Positions 1 through 8,614 of a DNA stretch of 64,000 bases are shown here, in pieces. Under the pieces are notes generated by a model. It saw only the letters and a program-made list of their open reading frames with translations. It ran no database searches and was not told the origin of the DNA. Both the position numbers and the translations under genes were made by a program. Source of the DNA: Pseudonocardia hierapolitana (GTDB taxonomy: Bacteria; Actinomycetota; Actinomycetes; Mycobacteriales; Pseudonocardiaceae). Position 1 is the first letter of the stretch, and every line of letters begins with the position of its first letter. The stretch is taken from contig NZ_VIWU01000001.1 of the NCBI RefSeq assembly GCF_007994075.1, forward strand, positions 4,588,001-4,652,000, read 5' to 3'.

Positions 1-2420
1 CGGCGCCGCGCCCGGCGCAGCCACTCGCCGTGCAGGAGGTCGGTGCGGGCGCGTTCGAACCCGTGCGTGCCCGCCCTCCGGTGCAGCGCCACGGCCGTGG
101 CGAACAGCTCGGCCGCGCCGTCCTCCGAGGCGACGAGCGCCCAGCAGCGGTGGGCGATCGCACGCGCCCACGTCTGCCCGGTGTGCTCGGCCCACCGCGC
201 GTACCGGTCGGCGGCGCGCCGCGCGTCCGCGGTCCGTCCGGCGCGCGCCGCCGCCTCCACGAGGTCGGGAAGCCCGCGCCACCACCCCGGCGAGCCGGCC
301 GCCTCCGTGAGCCGGTCTGCGGCGGCGTCGAACCGGCCGAGGCCGAGGTCGAGCAGGCCACGGGCCGACCCGGTGATCCCGACGGAGCGCGCGGTCGGCC
401 GCCGCCCGTCCAGCTCGCCGAGGGCGGCGGTGAACCGCATCTCGTCGCCGGTCGCCGCGGCGACGTGGGCCAGCACGCCGGCCAGCTGGTCGACGACCTG
501 GTTCTGTCCGACGTCGCGGGCGATGCACAGGCCGTCGGCGGCCGCGGCCGCGGCGTCGCGCCAGTGGCCGAGGTGCCAGCGGCTCGTCGCGAGGGCGGCG
601 AGCACCCGGGGCAGGGCGCCGAGCGCGCCGGTGGAGCGGGCCTCCCGCTCTGCGGCCGCGGCGAGGGTGAGCGCGGTGGTGTCCTCGCCCGCCACGAGGT
701 ACCAGGCGGCGAGGCTCGCGGTGGCGCGCGGCTCGCCCTCGCCCCGGCACGCGGCCATCTCGGCGAGCGCGGCGGCCGCCGTGGGCAGCGGGGCGTCCGG
801 GTCGTCGGGGAGCTGCGCCGCGGCCAGCGCGGCGTAGGCGCGGATGTGGTCGGCACCGGGCACACCGAGCTCGGCCGCGGTCTCGGCCACCCGCTCCACC
901 ATGCCGCGGTCGCGGGCCGACCACCCGGCCTCGACCGCCCACAGCAGCATCTCGGCAGCCAGGTCGGGTGCCGCGCGCGCCGCAGGTCCGGCGGCGTCCA
1001 GGAGCAGCCGGTGGGTCTCCGGGACGTCGCCGTCCGCGTCGGCGAGCTGCGCCCGCACCAGGGCGAGCCGCGCCCGCAGCTGCGGATCGTCGGTGACCGG
1101 CGCCGTGCAGCCGACCAGCTGGGCCGCCCATTCGCGGTGCCCGGCCTCGGCCGCAGCCTCGGCCGCCGCCACCATGCGCCGCGTCCGCTCCCCGCCGAAC
1201 GGGGTGAGGGCGGCGGAGCGTTCGAAGGCCGCGGCCACCGTCTCGTGGCTGCCACGCTCGCGGGCCCGCAACGCGCTCTCCTCCAGCGCGGCGGCCACCG
1301 CCTCGTCCGGGCCGAGGCTCGACGCCGCCAGGTGCCAGTTGCGCCGGTCCTCCTCGTTCCGGCCGTTCAGCACGTCCGCCAGCGCCTGGTGCGCCGCCCG
1401 CTTAGCCCCCATGGTCGCGGCTCCGTAGACGGCGGTCCGGATCAGCGGGTGGTGGAACCCCATGCACCCCTCGCTGAACATCAGCAGCCGTTCCCGCTCC
1501 AGCAGCTCCACGTCGGCCGGCCCGGCGCCGAGCCGCGCGGCCGCGGCGAGCACCACGCGCGTGTCGCACGTCCCGTCGGCGGCGGCCACGAGAAGCGCGG
1601 TGCGGGCCGCCTCGGGAAGGGCGGCGATGCGGGCCGCGAACTCCCGCTCGACGGGGCTGTGCGTCGGGGCGATCCCACCGCGGCCTGCGTCGGGCGGACC
1701 GAGCGGGTAGACCGGCGCGCGGCCCGCCCGGTGGGCCGCGGGCAGCTCGTGCAGGGCGAGCGGGTTGCCGGCCGCCTCGCGCAGGAGCTGGTCCCGCACC
1801 GGGCGCGGCAGGTCGCCCGCCTCGGCGTCCAGCACCTCGCGGGCGCTCGCGTCGTCCAGCCGCGCGAGGTCGAGCGATGCGATACCGGGGGCCGGGAACT
1901 GCGGGGCCAGCCCGCTGCGCGCGGCGAACAGCAGTACGACGGACTCGCTGCCCAGCCGCCGCGCCGCGAAGAGCAGCGCCTGGGCGGACGCCCGGTCGAC
2001 CCAGTGCGCGTCGTCGACGGCGCACAGCACGGGCCGCTCGGCCGCGAGCTCGGCGAGCAGGCTGAGCACGGCGAGCCCGACGAGGAAGCGGTCGGGCGGC
2101 GGACCGGCCGCCAGCCCGAGCGCGACGCGCAGCGCGTCCGCCTGCACGCCGGGCAGCCGGTCGAACGCGTCGCGGTCCTCGGCGAACAGCGCGTGCAGCG
2201 TGGCGTACGGCAGCTCCATCTCGGTCTCGACGCCGATCTGGAGCAGCACCCGCATGCCGGTGGCCCGCGTCGCCGCGTGCCCGAGGAGCGCCGACTTCCC
2301 GATCCCGGCCTCTCCCCGCACCACGAGGGCCGCGCTGGTCCCGTCGCGGGCCGCGGCGAGGAGGCGGTCCACGACCGCCAGCTCGGCCTCGCGGCCGCGG
2401 AGCCGCGGTGCCTCCGGCAT
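1..2420 (-). CDS. LAL-type LuxR family regulator, C-terminus outside window
   Basis: Large ATP-binding transcriptional regulator, read from an ATG at 2420 and still open at base 1 (about 806 residues visible). The N-terminal AAA domain has a Walker A GEAGIGKS near residue 37 and a Walker B-like segment VLCAVDDAHWVD near residue 130. A long helical, TPR-like middle region rich in Ala, Glu and Arg follows. This is the architecture of large ATP-binding LuxR (LAL/MalT-like) regulators; the expected C-terminal LuxR helix-turn-helix lies beyond the window, so the LuxR assignment is inferred. The start is only 5 nt after the MFS stop, so the two genes are probably cotranscribed and this protein may control the exporter. 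Confidence 0.85.
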   Translation of the reverse strand, partial: MPEAPRLRGREAELAVVDRLLAAARDGTSAALVVRGEAGIGKSALLGHAATRATGMRVLLQIGVETEMELPYATLHALFAEDRDAFDRLPGVQADALRVALGLAAGPPPDRFLVGLAVLSLLAELAAERPVLCAVDDAHWVDRASAQALLFAARRLGSESVVLLFAARSGLAPQFPAPGIASLDLARLDDASAREVLDAEAGDLPRPVRDQLLREAAGNPLALHELPAAHRAGRAPVYPLGPPDAGRGGIAPTHSPVEREFAARIAALPEAARTALLVAAADGTCDTRVVLAAAARLGAGPADVELLERERLLMFSEGCMGFHHPLIRTAVYGAATMGAKRAAHQALADVLNGRNEEDRRNWHLAASSLGPDEAVAAALEESALRARERGSHETVAAAFERSAALTPFGGERTRRMVAAAEAAAEAGHREWAAQLVGCTAPVTDDPQLRARLALVRAQLADADGDVPETHRLLLDAAGPAARAAPDLAAEMLLWAVEAGWSARDRGMVERVAETAAELGVPGADHIRAYAALAAAQLPDDPDAPLPTAAAALAEMAACRGEGEPRATASLAAWYLVAGEDTTALTLAAAAEREARSTGALGALPRVLAALATSRWHLGHWRDAAAAAADGLCIARDVGQNQVVDQLAGVLAHVAAATGDEMRFTAALGELDGRRPTARSVGITGSARGLLDLGLGRFDAAADRLTEAAGSPGWWRGLPDLVEAAARAGRTADARRAADRYARWAEHTGQTWARAIAHRCWALVASEDGAAELFATAVALHRRAGTHGFERARTDLLHGEWLRRARR

Positions 2421-2425
2421 CGGGA

Positions 2426-3775
2426 TCACGGCCGCCGCACCGGGACGAGCTGGACCAGCAGCCCGAGCGCGACCGCGATCGTGATCATCACGATCCCGCT
2501 GCGGAAGCCGGCGATGCCGCCGCCCGCCACCGTCCAGGCGAGCGCGGACGCCGCCGGAGCCACGGTCATCGCGATCGTCCGGACCGTCATGCCCGCGCCA
2601 CCTACCACGCCTTCCGAGCCTGCGGGCGCCGCCGCGAGCATCGAGGCGTTGATCGCCGGGTTGAAGAGCGCGGCTCCGATGCCGAGCACGACCAGCCGCC
2701 ACGCCATGTCGCCCAGCCCGGACGATTCGTCGAGCGTCAGCATCAGGGACATCGCGACGAGGCTCACCGCGCTGCCGGCCACGGCCAGCACGCGGTTCCC
2801 GAACCGGTCGGCCAGCGCACCCGCCGCGGCCGAGAGCGGGGCCATCGCCCCGACGAAGAACAGCAGCGCCACCCCGGTGACGTCCGGGCCCGCGTGCAGC
2901 ACGTTCGACACGTAGTAGGGCAGCAGGAACGCCACCAACCCACCGGTGAAGGTGACCGCCAGGAGCGAGAGGAGGGTGATGCCGAACGCGGGGGTCCGCA
3001 CGAGCCCGAGCACGGGGCGCGAGGCCGCCAGCCGGGACCACCACGTCGCCAGCCCGATCGCGCCGACCACCAGCGCCGCGGCGACGAGCGGGTTCCCGTC
3101 CACCTCCTCGAAGGCGAGCAGCAGCACGGCCACCGCACCGCCCAGCAGGACCGCCTCGCGCAGGAGGGCCGCGCCGGGGCGGGGCAGGCCGCGGCCCGGG
3201 ATGCGCGTGATCGTGCGCAGCCCCACCCACAGCACCGCGGCGACGACCGGCAGCTTCACCAGGAACACCGCACGCCAGCCCCAGAGGTCCGCGACGAGGC
3301 CCCCGAGCGGGACACCGGCCATCGCGCCCACCGTCATGATCGTGATGACGAACCCGATCGCCCGGCCGCGCTGTGCGGCCAGCACGCTCGTGGTGATGAT
3401 CGGCATGTAGACCGCGACGATCAGTGCGCCCGCCGCGCCCTGCAGCAGCCGCCCGGCCACGACCAGCCAGAACGTCGGCGCCAGGCCGACGAGCACGCTC
3501 GCGACCGCGACCCCTGTCATCGACAGCGCGAACGCCGCCCGCACGTCCGCCCCGTCGGCCCAGCGTCCGGCCGGGATCGCGAGCGCCGCCATCGGCAGCG
3601 CATAGGCGAGCAGGACCCACGCCGTCGCCGACGGCGAGACCGCGAGATCGGCGCCGATGCCGGGCAGCGTCACCGCCGGGATGGTCATCTCCGACGTGAC
3701 CACCAGCATCGCGAGCCCGAGTGCCGCCACCGGCGCCCACTTCGTGCGCTGGGGCGTCACCGCCTCCGTGACCAT
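2426..3775 (-). CDS. MFS drug-efflux transporter, DHA2-like
   Basis: Predicted 449-aa inner-membrane proton antiporter of the major facilitator superfamily. About 14 hydrophobic segments are visible, and the first loop carries the MFS motif region (PAGRWADGADVR, then GRLLQGAAGALIVA for motif C-like helices). This resembles the DHA2 drug:H+ antiporters. It is followed at 5 nt by the large LuxR-type regulator. A candidate promoter with an extended 19-bp spacer lies just upstream, inside the tail of the next gene. The substrate cannot be read from sequence. Confidence 0.87.
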   Translation of the reverse strand: MVTEAVTPQRTKWAPVAALGLAMLVVTSEMTIPAVTLPGIGADLAVSPSATAWVLLAYALPMAALAIPAGRWADGADVRAAFALSMTGVAVASVLVGLAPTFWLVVAGRLLQGAAGALIVAVYMPIITTSVLAAQRGRAIGFVITIMTVGAMAGVPLGGLVADLWGWRAVFLVKLPVVAAVLWVGLRTITRIPGRGLPRPGAALLREAVLLGGAVAVLLLAFEEVDGNPLVAAALVVGAIGLATWWSRLAASRPVLGLVRTPAFGITLLSLLAVTFTGGLVAFLLPYYVSNVLHAGPDVTGVALLFFVGAMAPLSAAAGALADRFGNRVLAVAGSAVSLVAMSLMLTLDESSGLGDMAWRLVVLGIGAALFNPAINASMLAAAPAGSEGVVGGAGMTVRTIAMTVAPAASALAWTVAGGGIAGFRSGIVMITIAVALGLLVQLVPVRRP

Positions 3776-3808
3776 GATCGTCCTACCTTCCGTCGCCGCG
3801 TCGGACCG

Positions 3809-3839
3809 ACGCTAAGAGTTGAAGTTCGGTCGAGGTCAA
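3809..3839 (-). promoter_or_regulatory. Candidate promoter of the MFS/LuxR operon
   Basis: On the minus strand a TTGACC hexamer (3839-3834) is separated by exactly 19 nt from TAGCGT (3814-3809), 34 nt upstream of the MFS start. The -35 overlaps the last codons of the FMN reductase gene. A 19-bp spacer is longer than optimal and is typical of MerR-type activated promoters. No MerR gene is present in the window, so this is inference only. Confidence 0.35.
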
Positions 3840-4420
3840 GACGCGACGTACGGGCGAACCGCCCTGGCCTCGCGCAGAGCGCGGGCCCACCAGGCGAGCT
3901 GGTCGAGCATCGACTTCGCAGCAGCGGTGCACTCCGCCGGATCCACCGGGCGCGCGTCCGGCCCGAACCGGTCCCACGCCCCGTGGAAGCTGACGGTGTC
4001 GCGCACCGTCACGGCGTGCAGCTCGGCGAGGACGCCCCGCAGGTGCTCCACGGCCCGCAGCCCGCCGGACAGCCCGCCGTAGGACACGAACGCCACCGGC
4101 TTCGCCTGCCACTCCGTGAAGTGCCAGTCGATCAGCGTCTTCACCGGCGCGGGGTAGCTGTGGTTGTACTCGGGCGTCACGATCACGAACGCGTCCGCGG
4201 CCGCGAGGCGGGTCGTCACGGCCGCGACCGCGTCGGGCGTGGGCGACCCGTACCCGGTGAGCCGGTCGGGCAGGGCGGCTTCGGCCAGGTCCAGCACGTC
4301 GATGTCCAGGTCCGCGTGCCCGCGGGCCTGCTCGACGAACCAGTTCCCCACGGTCGGGCCGAAGCGGCCCTCCCGCGTGCTGGCGATGACGACGACCAGC
4401 CGCAGCGGTGTCGGTTCCAT
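3836..4420 (-). CDS. NADPH-dependent FMN reductase
   Basis: Predicted 194-aa flavodoxin-fold NAD(P)H-dependent FMN/quinone reductase. The N-terminus shows the strand-loop VVVIASTREGRFGPTV, where the T/S-R-x-G-R segment binds the FMN phosphate. TPEYNHSYPAPVKTLIDW is the conserved flavin and dimer motif, and FVSYGGLSGGLRAVEHLR is the third loop. The ATG at 4420 is preceded by GAGGAG at good spacing; an upstream extension in the same frame runs antisense through the acyltransferase gene and is not coding. Likely cytosolic, reducing flavins or quinones. Confidence 0.92.
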   Translation of the reverse strand: MEPTPLRLVVVIASTREGRFGPTVGNWFVEQARGHADLDIDVLDLAEAALPDRLTGYGSPTPDAVAAVTTRLAAADAFVIVTPEYNHSYPAPVKTLIDWHFTEWQAKPVAFVSYGGLSGGLRAVEHLRGVLAELHAVTVRDTVSFHGAWDRFGPDARPVDPAECTAAAKSMLDQLAWWARALREARAVRPYVAS

Positions 4421-4452
4421 CGGTTGCTCCTCTCGTCGGTCGGACGTGATCG

Positions 4453-4484
4453 ACGCTAGGAGCGGAGGGCACCCGCTCGAATCA
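4453..4484 (-). promoter_or_regulatory. Candidate MerR-type promoter dyad upstream of FMN reductase
   Basis: On the minus strand a TAGCGT box lies at 4458-4453. Immediately upstream is a 6-bp inverted repeat, GAGCGG (4460-4465) and CCGCTC (4473-4478), filling a spacer of about 20 nt before a weak -35. An operator dyad inside a 19-20 nt spacer is the layout of MerR-family target promoters. The same CTCYTAGCGTC string occurs at the MFS promoter. No regulator gene is nearby. Confidence 0.35.
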
Positions 4485-4485
4485 G

Positions 4486-5793
4486 TCAGGTGACCGGGCT
4501 CGTGGCGCGGCGGAGGGCCAACGCGCCCGCCGCGACCAGCACGAGCGGCACCACCGCGGCGCCGGGGAGGCCCTGCTCGGTCAGGAGCCCGTCGAGCCCG
4601 ACCTCCGACACCGCGAACAGCCCCACCGCCGCGGCGAGCGCGCTTGCGACGGCGACGGGCGTCCGGACGGGGCCGCGCCCCGGCGCGCCTGCCGACCGCT
4701 CGAACCGGCCGAACAGCGCGACGAGACCGGCGCAGGCCAGTGAGCACGCGGTCAGCCAGCCCGCGAGCGCCAGGAACCACAGCGGGGAGTCGGCGGCCGG
4801 CAGCCGCGTGCCTGCCACCAGCAACGCGCCCTGCACCAGGTAGCAGGCGGTGAGGTGCCAGCAGAAGACGGTCATGATCATCGAGCTGCCCGTCGCCACC
4901 GCGAACCACGCCCTCGGTCGGTCCATCAGCGCGCTGCCCGCCCGGCGGAGGAGCAGCGCGGTGCCGACCAGGAACAGGCTCTGGGCCAGCAGTGCGAGGT
5001 TGGGCGGCGCGGAGTTCGACGCGCCGTTGCCGGGCAGCCCGACCATCAGCACCGGGTAGGCCGAGGTGCCGAAGACCAGCAGCGCCGCTCCGGCCAGTCC
5101 GCCGCCCGCGAGCAGCCCCGCCAGCCGGCGACCGCCGCGCTGCAGCGTCCCGTCCGCGTAACCGAATCCCAGCTGGTGCACCGTGAGCCAGACGAACAGC
5201 ATGTTCGCGTACCCGACCTCCTGCACGCCCGTGGCCAGCCTGACCGCGTCGACGGCCGCGACGGCCACCGCGAGCGCCCCCAGCACCGGCCAGAACCCGT
5301 GCCGCACGTGCAGCCGCATCATCGCGGGCGCCGCCAGCACGATCACCAGGTAGACGCCGAGGAACCACAGCGGCACCGTGATCAGCTGCAGGCCGACGGC
5401 GAACTGGCCGCTGGTCAGCCCGGCGGCGTGCATCAGCACCGCGAGCGGCGTCCAGGCCGCCAGCATGACCAGCGCAGGCGGCAGCAGCCGGGACGCGCGC
5501 GTCCGGACGAACTCACCGCTGGGCGGCCGGTGGCGCAGCGCGCGGGCGTGCGCGAACCCGCCGACGAAGAAGAACAGCCCCATGACCTGCCACACCCAGG
5601 TCGAGAGCATCAGCGGCAGCGAGGTGGTCACCGCGCCCGCGCCGTGCGTCGTCAGCAACGCGACCACCCAGTGCCCGAGCACGACCATGCTGATCGAGAA
5701 CAGCCGGAGCAGGTCGGCGTACCGGTCCCGGTCGGCCGGGGTCGCGGCGGCGAGCCCCGCCGTGCTCCGCGGGGACGTCAGTGCGTTCGTCAT
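4486..5793 (-). CDS. Acyltransferase family 3 membrane protein
   Basis: Predicted 435-aa integral membrane O-acyltransferase (acyltransferase-3 superfamily, as in OafA-like proteins that acylate sugars or lipids). The N-terminal RYADLLRLFSISMVVLGHW segment is the usual first helix with the conserved R and H. MGLFFFVGGFAHARAL is the second conserved block, and RASRLLPPAL resembles the R-x-x-R-x-x-P motif. About ten further hydrophobic segments follow. Encoded as a single gene; the stop is 65 nt before the FMN reductase start. The acyl acceptor is unknown. Confidence 0.85.
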   Translation of the reverse strand: MTNALTSPRSTAGLAAATPADRDRYADLLRLFSISMVVLGHWVVALLTTHGAGAVTTSLPLMLSTWVWQVMGLFFFVGGFAHARALRHRPPSGEFVRTRASRLLPPALVMLAAWTPLAVLMHAAGLTSGQFAVGLQLITVPLWFLGVYLVIVLAAPAMMRLHVRHGFWPVLGALAVAVAAVDAVRLATGVQEVGYANMLFVWLTVHQLGFGYADGTLQRGGRRLAGLLAGGGLAGAALLVFGTSAYPVLMVGLPGNGASNSAPPNLALLAQSLFLVGTALLLRRAGSALMDRPRAWFAVATGSSMIMTVFCWHLTACYLVQGALLVAGTRLPAADSPLWFLALAGWLTACSLACAGLVALFGRFERSAGAPGRGPVRTPVAVASALAAAVGLFAVSEVGLDGLLTEQGLPGAAVVPLVLVAAGALALRRATSPVT

Positions 5794-5864
5794 GTCGATC
5801 AGACTCGCCGCGCGCGGCCGGCGGCGGATCCGCGAAACTACTCAGGCGGTTCACGTCTGAGGGA

Positions 5865-6359
5865 TCAGCGCTGCGTCGTCTTCGCGTGGATCAGGTCCTC
5901 GACCGCCTTCGGGATGGTGGTCTCGAAGTCCAGCAGCTTCGCCCAGTCCGGCTCGATCGTGATGCGCACCATCCGGTCGTAGAGCCCGCGCACCCCGGCC
6001 TCCCAGTCCTCGAACACCTTGGCGGGCGTGACCTTGCGGGACGCCTCGATGTACTCGTCCGGCACGCCGTCGACGGGCTCGAGGCTCGCGGCGCCCCGGA
6101 CCAGCAGCACCCGAGGCGGCCACTGCTCCTGAGTGTCGATCGTGATCGCCACGCGCGGGTTCTCCCGCAGCGCCCGCACCTTCGCCGCGGTGGGGACGGT
6201 GAAGACCAGTAGCTGCTCGCCGCTCCAGTGGAACGCGACCGGGACCACCCGCGGGTCGCCGTCCACGGCGGTGTACGCCAGCCGTGCCGGGATCGACGAT
6301 GCGAGGAGCTCCCGGGAGATCGGCTTGTCCAACACCTCGGCGACGTCGCTGCGGTCCAT
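5865..6359 (-). CDS. Pyridoxamine 5'-phosphate oxidase-like flavin/F420 protein
   Basis: Predicted 164-aa split beta-barrel protein. The core RLAYTAVDGDPRVVPVAFHW followed by VRALRENPRVAITID is typical of the PNPOx-like/FDOR family, which binds FMN, F420 or heme. The ATG at 6359 has AGGAGG upstream. The reading frame is open much further upstream, but that extension runs antisense through the Nudix gene and is not used. Divergent from the Nudix hydrolase gene, with 111 bp between starts. The cofactor and substrate are not determined. Confidence 0.85.
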   Translation of the reverse strand: MDRSDVAEVLDKPISRELLASSIPARLAYTAVDGDPRVVPVAFHWSGEQLLVFTVPTAAKVRALRENPRVAITIDTQEQWPPRVLLVRGAASLEPVDGVPDEYIEASRKVTPAKVFEDWEAGVRGLYDRMVRITIEPDWAKLLDFETTIPKAVEDLIHAKTTQR

Positions 6360-6470
6360 GGTCGTCCTCCTGTCGTGGTGAACGTGTGTGGGGCAGACGG
6401 AGCCGGTCGGCGGTTCTCGACACGATGTTCTCCGAAATGTGCTCTGTATCACAGGGGTAGCGTCCGGGCC

Positions 6471-6983
6471 GTGGGGGAGTCGGTCGCAGATCTGGGCCCT
6501 CGGCCCGGCGTGCGGGTGGCCGCGCGCGTGCTCCTCGTCGACGCGGCGCGACGGCTGCTGCTGTTCGAGGGGTTCGACCCGCACGTGCCCGGCGAGTCGT
6601 TCTGGTTCACGGCGGGCGGCGGGCTGGAGCCGGGGGAGGAGCTGCTCGCCGGGGCCCGGCGGGAGCTGCAGGAGGAGACGGGCCTGCGGCTGCCGCCCGA
6701 CCGCCTGCTCGGGCCGGTGTGGTTGCGGCGGGTGCGGTTCAGCTTCGAGGGCGTGGAGTACGACAGCGACGAATGGTTCTTCCTGGCGAGGCTGACCGGC
6801 GCCGCCGAGGTCGACACGGCGGGCTTCACCGAGCTGGAGAACCGGACCGTCCGCGGCCACCGCTGGTGGAGCACCGACGACCTGCGCGCAACCACCGAGA
6901 CCATCTATCCGTTCCAGCTCGCCGAGCTGCTGCCCGGCCTGCTGGCCGACGGCTGGGACGGCCGGTTGCGGCTGATCGACTGA
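6471..6983 (+). CDS. Nudix hydrolase
   Basis: Predicted 170-aa Nudix-fold pyrophosphohydrolase. A perfect Nudix box starts near residue 49: G-x5-E-x7-REL-x-EE-x-G-L, where the glutamates bind Mg2+. It begins at a GTG (6471). The N-terminal VAARVLLVDAARRLLLFEG strand pair matches the family, and the C-terminal WWSTDDLRATTETIYP segment is typical of actinobacterial members. The substrate, a nucleoside diphosphate derivative, cannot be specified. Confidence 0.92.
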   Translation: MGESVADLGPRPGVRVAARVLLVDAARRLLLFEGFDPHVPGESFWFTAGGGLEPGEELLAGARRELQEETGLRLPPDRLLGPVWLRRVRFSFEGVEYDSDEWFFLARLTGAAEVDTAGFTELENRTVRGHRWWSTDDLRATTETIYPFQLAELLPGLLADGWDGRLRLID

Positions 6984-7143
6984 CTCATGATCAACCCGAG
7001 AAGCACGCCACCGCTGATCGGGCCGCTCCGATGTACCGCTCGTGGCGATCATCCGTCGCCGAGCTGTCCGAGAAGTACGTGAGTGCAGTGGGGACGACCG
7101 TGGTGTGCTCCTCGAAGCGATCAACACCTCGTGCTGCCGAAAT

Positions 7144-7170
7144 GTGGGCAACCCACTTCCAGCTGCCCAC
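7144..7170. promoter_or_regulatory. Inverted repeat, candidate XRE operator
   Basis: GTGGGCA (7144-7150) and TGCCCAC (7164-7170) form a perfect 7-bp inverted repeat with a 13-nt spacer, about 50-75 nt upstream of the XRE gene. A nested GTGGG-N3-CCCAC occupies 7144-7156. The arm centres are 20 bp apart, suiting a dimeric regulator on one DNA face. Autoregulation by the adjacent XRE protein is an inference. Confidence 0.35.
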
Positions 7171-7221
7171 CTGGCATCCTTCTTGCGATCACCTGGCGTC
7201 GTCGAATGAAAGCGGAGCGCC

Positions 7222-8061
7222 GTGGCCGGACCGAACGGAGCTGTAGTGCGGCGGCTGCACCTCGGCCGCATCCTGCGGGAGCTGCGGGAGGAGGCCGGTC
7301 TGTCGCTCGAGGTCGCGGCGCCGGCCCTCGACTGGTCGAGCAGCAAGCTGAGCCGGATCGAGAACGGGCGCCAGGGCGTCGACGTGCACGGCGTGCGCAC
7401 GATGATGGACATCTACGGCGTCGTCGGGCCGCAGTGGGACGAGCTGCTCGACCTCACGCGATCCGTGTCGGAGAAGGGCTGGTGGCGGGCCTTCGGTCTG
7501 GACGACAAGGGGTATGTCCCGCTGGAGGCGGAGGCCACCCTGGTCAGGGAAGCGACAACCGCCTACGTGCCCGGGTTGCTGCAGATCGAGGCGTATGCGC
7601 GAGCAGTGTTCGCGATTCACCAACGGACCGACGCCGAGCTCGACAACCTCACCGCTGTGCGGCGGATCCGCCAGGAGCGGCTGACCTCCCTGGAGGATCC
7701 GCTCGAACTGGTCGCGGTCGTCGACGAGGTTGTGTTGCGCCGTCCGGTCGGCGGCCCGGCGGTGATGCGCACGCAGCTCGCACATCTCGTTGAGGCGGCG
7801 GCCCTGGATCGTGTGACGCTGCAGGTGTTGCCGATGAGCCTCGGCGCCCACCCAGGGCTCTCGGCCCCGTTCACGCTGCTCACGTTCGGCGGGATCGACT
7901 TCGGCGACATGGTCTATGTCGAGCATCCGATAGGCGCGGTCCACATCAGCAAGGAGGAGGAGGTCGCGGTCGCTAGACTGAAGTTCGACCGGCTGCGGTC
8001 GCTCGCGCTGGACCCCGACGCGTCAGTGGCGCTGATCCAGCGAGTGGCCGCCGAGACGTAG
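7222..8061 (+). CDS. XRE-type regulator with DUF5753
   Basis: Predicted 279-aa DNA-binding protein. Residues about 12-70 form a Cro/CI-type helix-turn-helix (LGRILRELREEAGLSLEVAA then SSSKLSRIENGRQ). The rest matches the DUF5753 domain seen in hundreds of paralogues in streptomycetes and relatives (YVPGLLQIEAYARAVF, then RRIRQERL, and a late FTLLTF block). GTG start at 7222 with GGAG upstream. It is followed 20 nt later by a DUF397 gene, the standard partner; such pairs affect development and antibiotic production in Streptomyces, and a toxin-antitoxin-like relation has been proposed. Confidence 0.93.
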   Translation: MAGPNGAVVRRLHLGRILRELREEAGLSLEVAAPALDWSSSKLSRIENGRQGVDVHGVRTMMDIYGVVGPQWDELLDLTRSVSEKGWWRAFGLDDKGYVPLEAEATLVREATTAYVPGLLQIEAYARAVFAIHQRTDAELDNLTAVRRIRQERLTSLEDPLELVAVVDEVVLRRPVGGPAVMRTQLAHLVEAAALDRVTLQVLPMSLGAHPGLSAPFTLLTFGGIDFGDMVYVEHPIGAVHISKEEEVAVARLKFDRLRSLALDPDASVALIQRVAAET

Positions 8062-8081
8062 CGGACAGAGCGAGGTGTGCC

Positions 8082-8288
8082 GTGGACCTCAACGGCGTCC
8101 GGTGGCGCACCAGCAGCTTCAGCAACAGCGACGACGGAAACAACTGCGTCGAGGTCGCCTTCCTCCCCGACGGCGAGGTCGCGGTGCGGGACACGAAGGC
8201 CCGTTCCCGGGCACCGCACGTCCACAGGGCGGCGGCGTGGGGCGCGTTCCTGGCAGGTGTGCGCGCCGGGGAGTTCGATCCGCGCTAG
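8082..8288 (+). CDS. DUF397 small protein
   Basis: Predicted 68-aa protein of the DUF397 family, with the diagnostic core WRTSSFSNSDDGNNCVEVAF, then VAVRDTK and a C-terminal AWGAFLAGVRAGEF. GTG start at 8082, 20 nt after the XRE stop, with AGGTG upstream; clearly one operon with the XRE-DUF5753 gene. The family has no enzymatic motif and is thought to interact with its XRE partner. Confidence 0.93.
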   Translation: MDLNGVRWRTSSFSNSDDGNNCVEVAFLPDGEVAVRDTKARSRAPHVHRAAAWGAFLAGVRAGEFDPR

Positions 8289-8314
8289 GTCGAGGCTCCA
8301 TCCGCACGCACCCT

Positions 8315-8330
8315 GCGTTCCGCGGAACGC
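8315..8330. promoter_or_regulatory. 16-bp perfect palindrome in the 8289-8614 gap
   Basis: GCGTTCCGCGGAACGC is fully self-complementary with no loop, 27 nt after the DUF397 stop. The absence of a loop argues for a protein-binding dyad more than a terminator. The remainder of the 326-bp gap to the propeller gene shows no gene, only a second dyad at 8480-8497. Confidence 0.4.
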
Positions 8331-8479
8331 GAGCGGGTCTCGATCGGTGACGAGATCCATCCGAGATCAGCCCTGTCGCGCGGGCTGCCGCATGGGCGGC
8401 CTTCCCGAGCCGCGTGCGAGGCGGGGAGTTCGGCCCCGCCTGACAGTCCGTCCGTGGCACACACCTCCGGTACTCGGCA

Positions 8480-8497
8480 CACATGCCCGGACATGTG
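8480..8497. promoter_or_regulatory. Dyad upstream of Tat-propeller gene
   Basis: CACATG (8480-8485) and CATGTG (8492-8497) are separated by CCCGGA, an 18-bp dyad about 120 bp upstream of the propeller start at 8615. Candidate operator; no regulator can be assigned. Confidence 0.3.
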
Positions 8498-8614
8498 CGT
8501 CGGGGCGCGGAGATCTGTGCGACACCGCCCGACGAGTGGACGATTCAAGCCCCCAACGCCCACGGCTTCTGGGCGGTCTTCTCCGTCGAGGACATCTCGA
8601 ACCGGGGGGCCGCG

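Noticed and set aside
30..2915. 961-codon open frame on the plus strand
   Set aside because: It is antisense to the LuxR-type regulator and the MFS gene, has no ribosome-binding site, and shows Arg/Gly/Pro-rich composition typical of GC-driven shadow frames. The minus-strand frame has Walker motifs.
5809..5818. Single GACTCGCCG matching the repeat family (also near 58514)
   Set aside because: Isolated copies without a neighbour at 22 bp; expected by chance in GC-rich DNA.
8483..8614. 44-residue N-terminal extension of the Tat-propeller protein
   Set aside because: It would bury the twin-arginine signal inside the protein and begins inside the CACATG dyad; the ATG at 8615 has a good ribosome-binding site.
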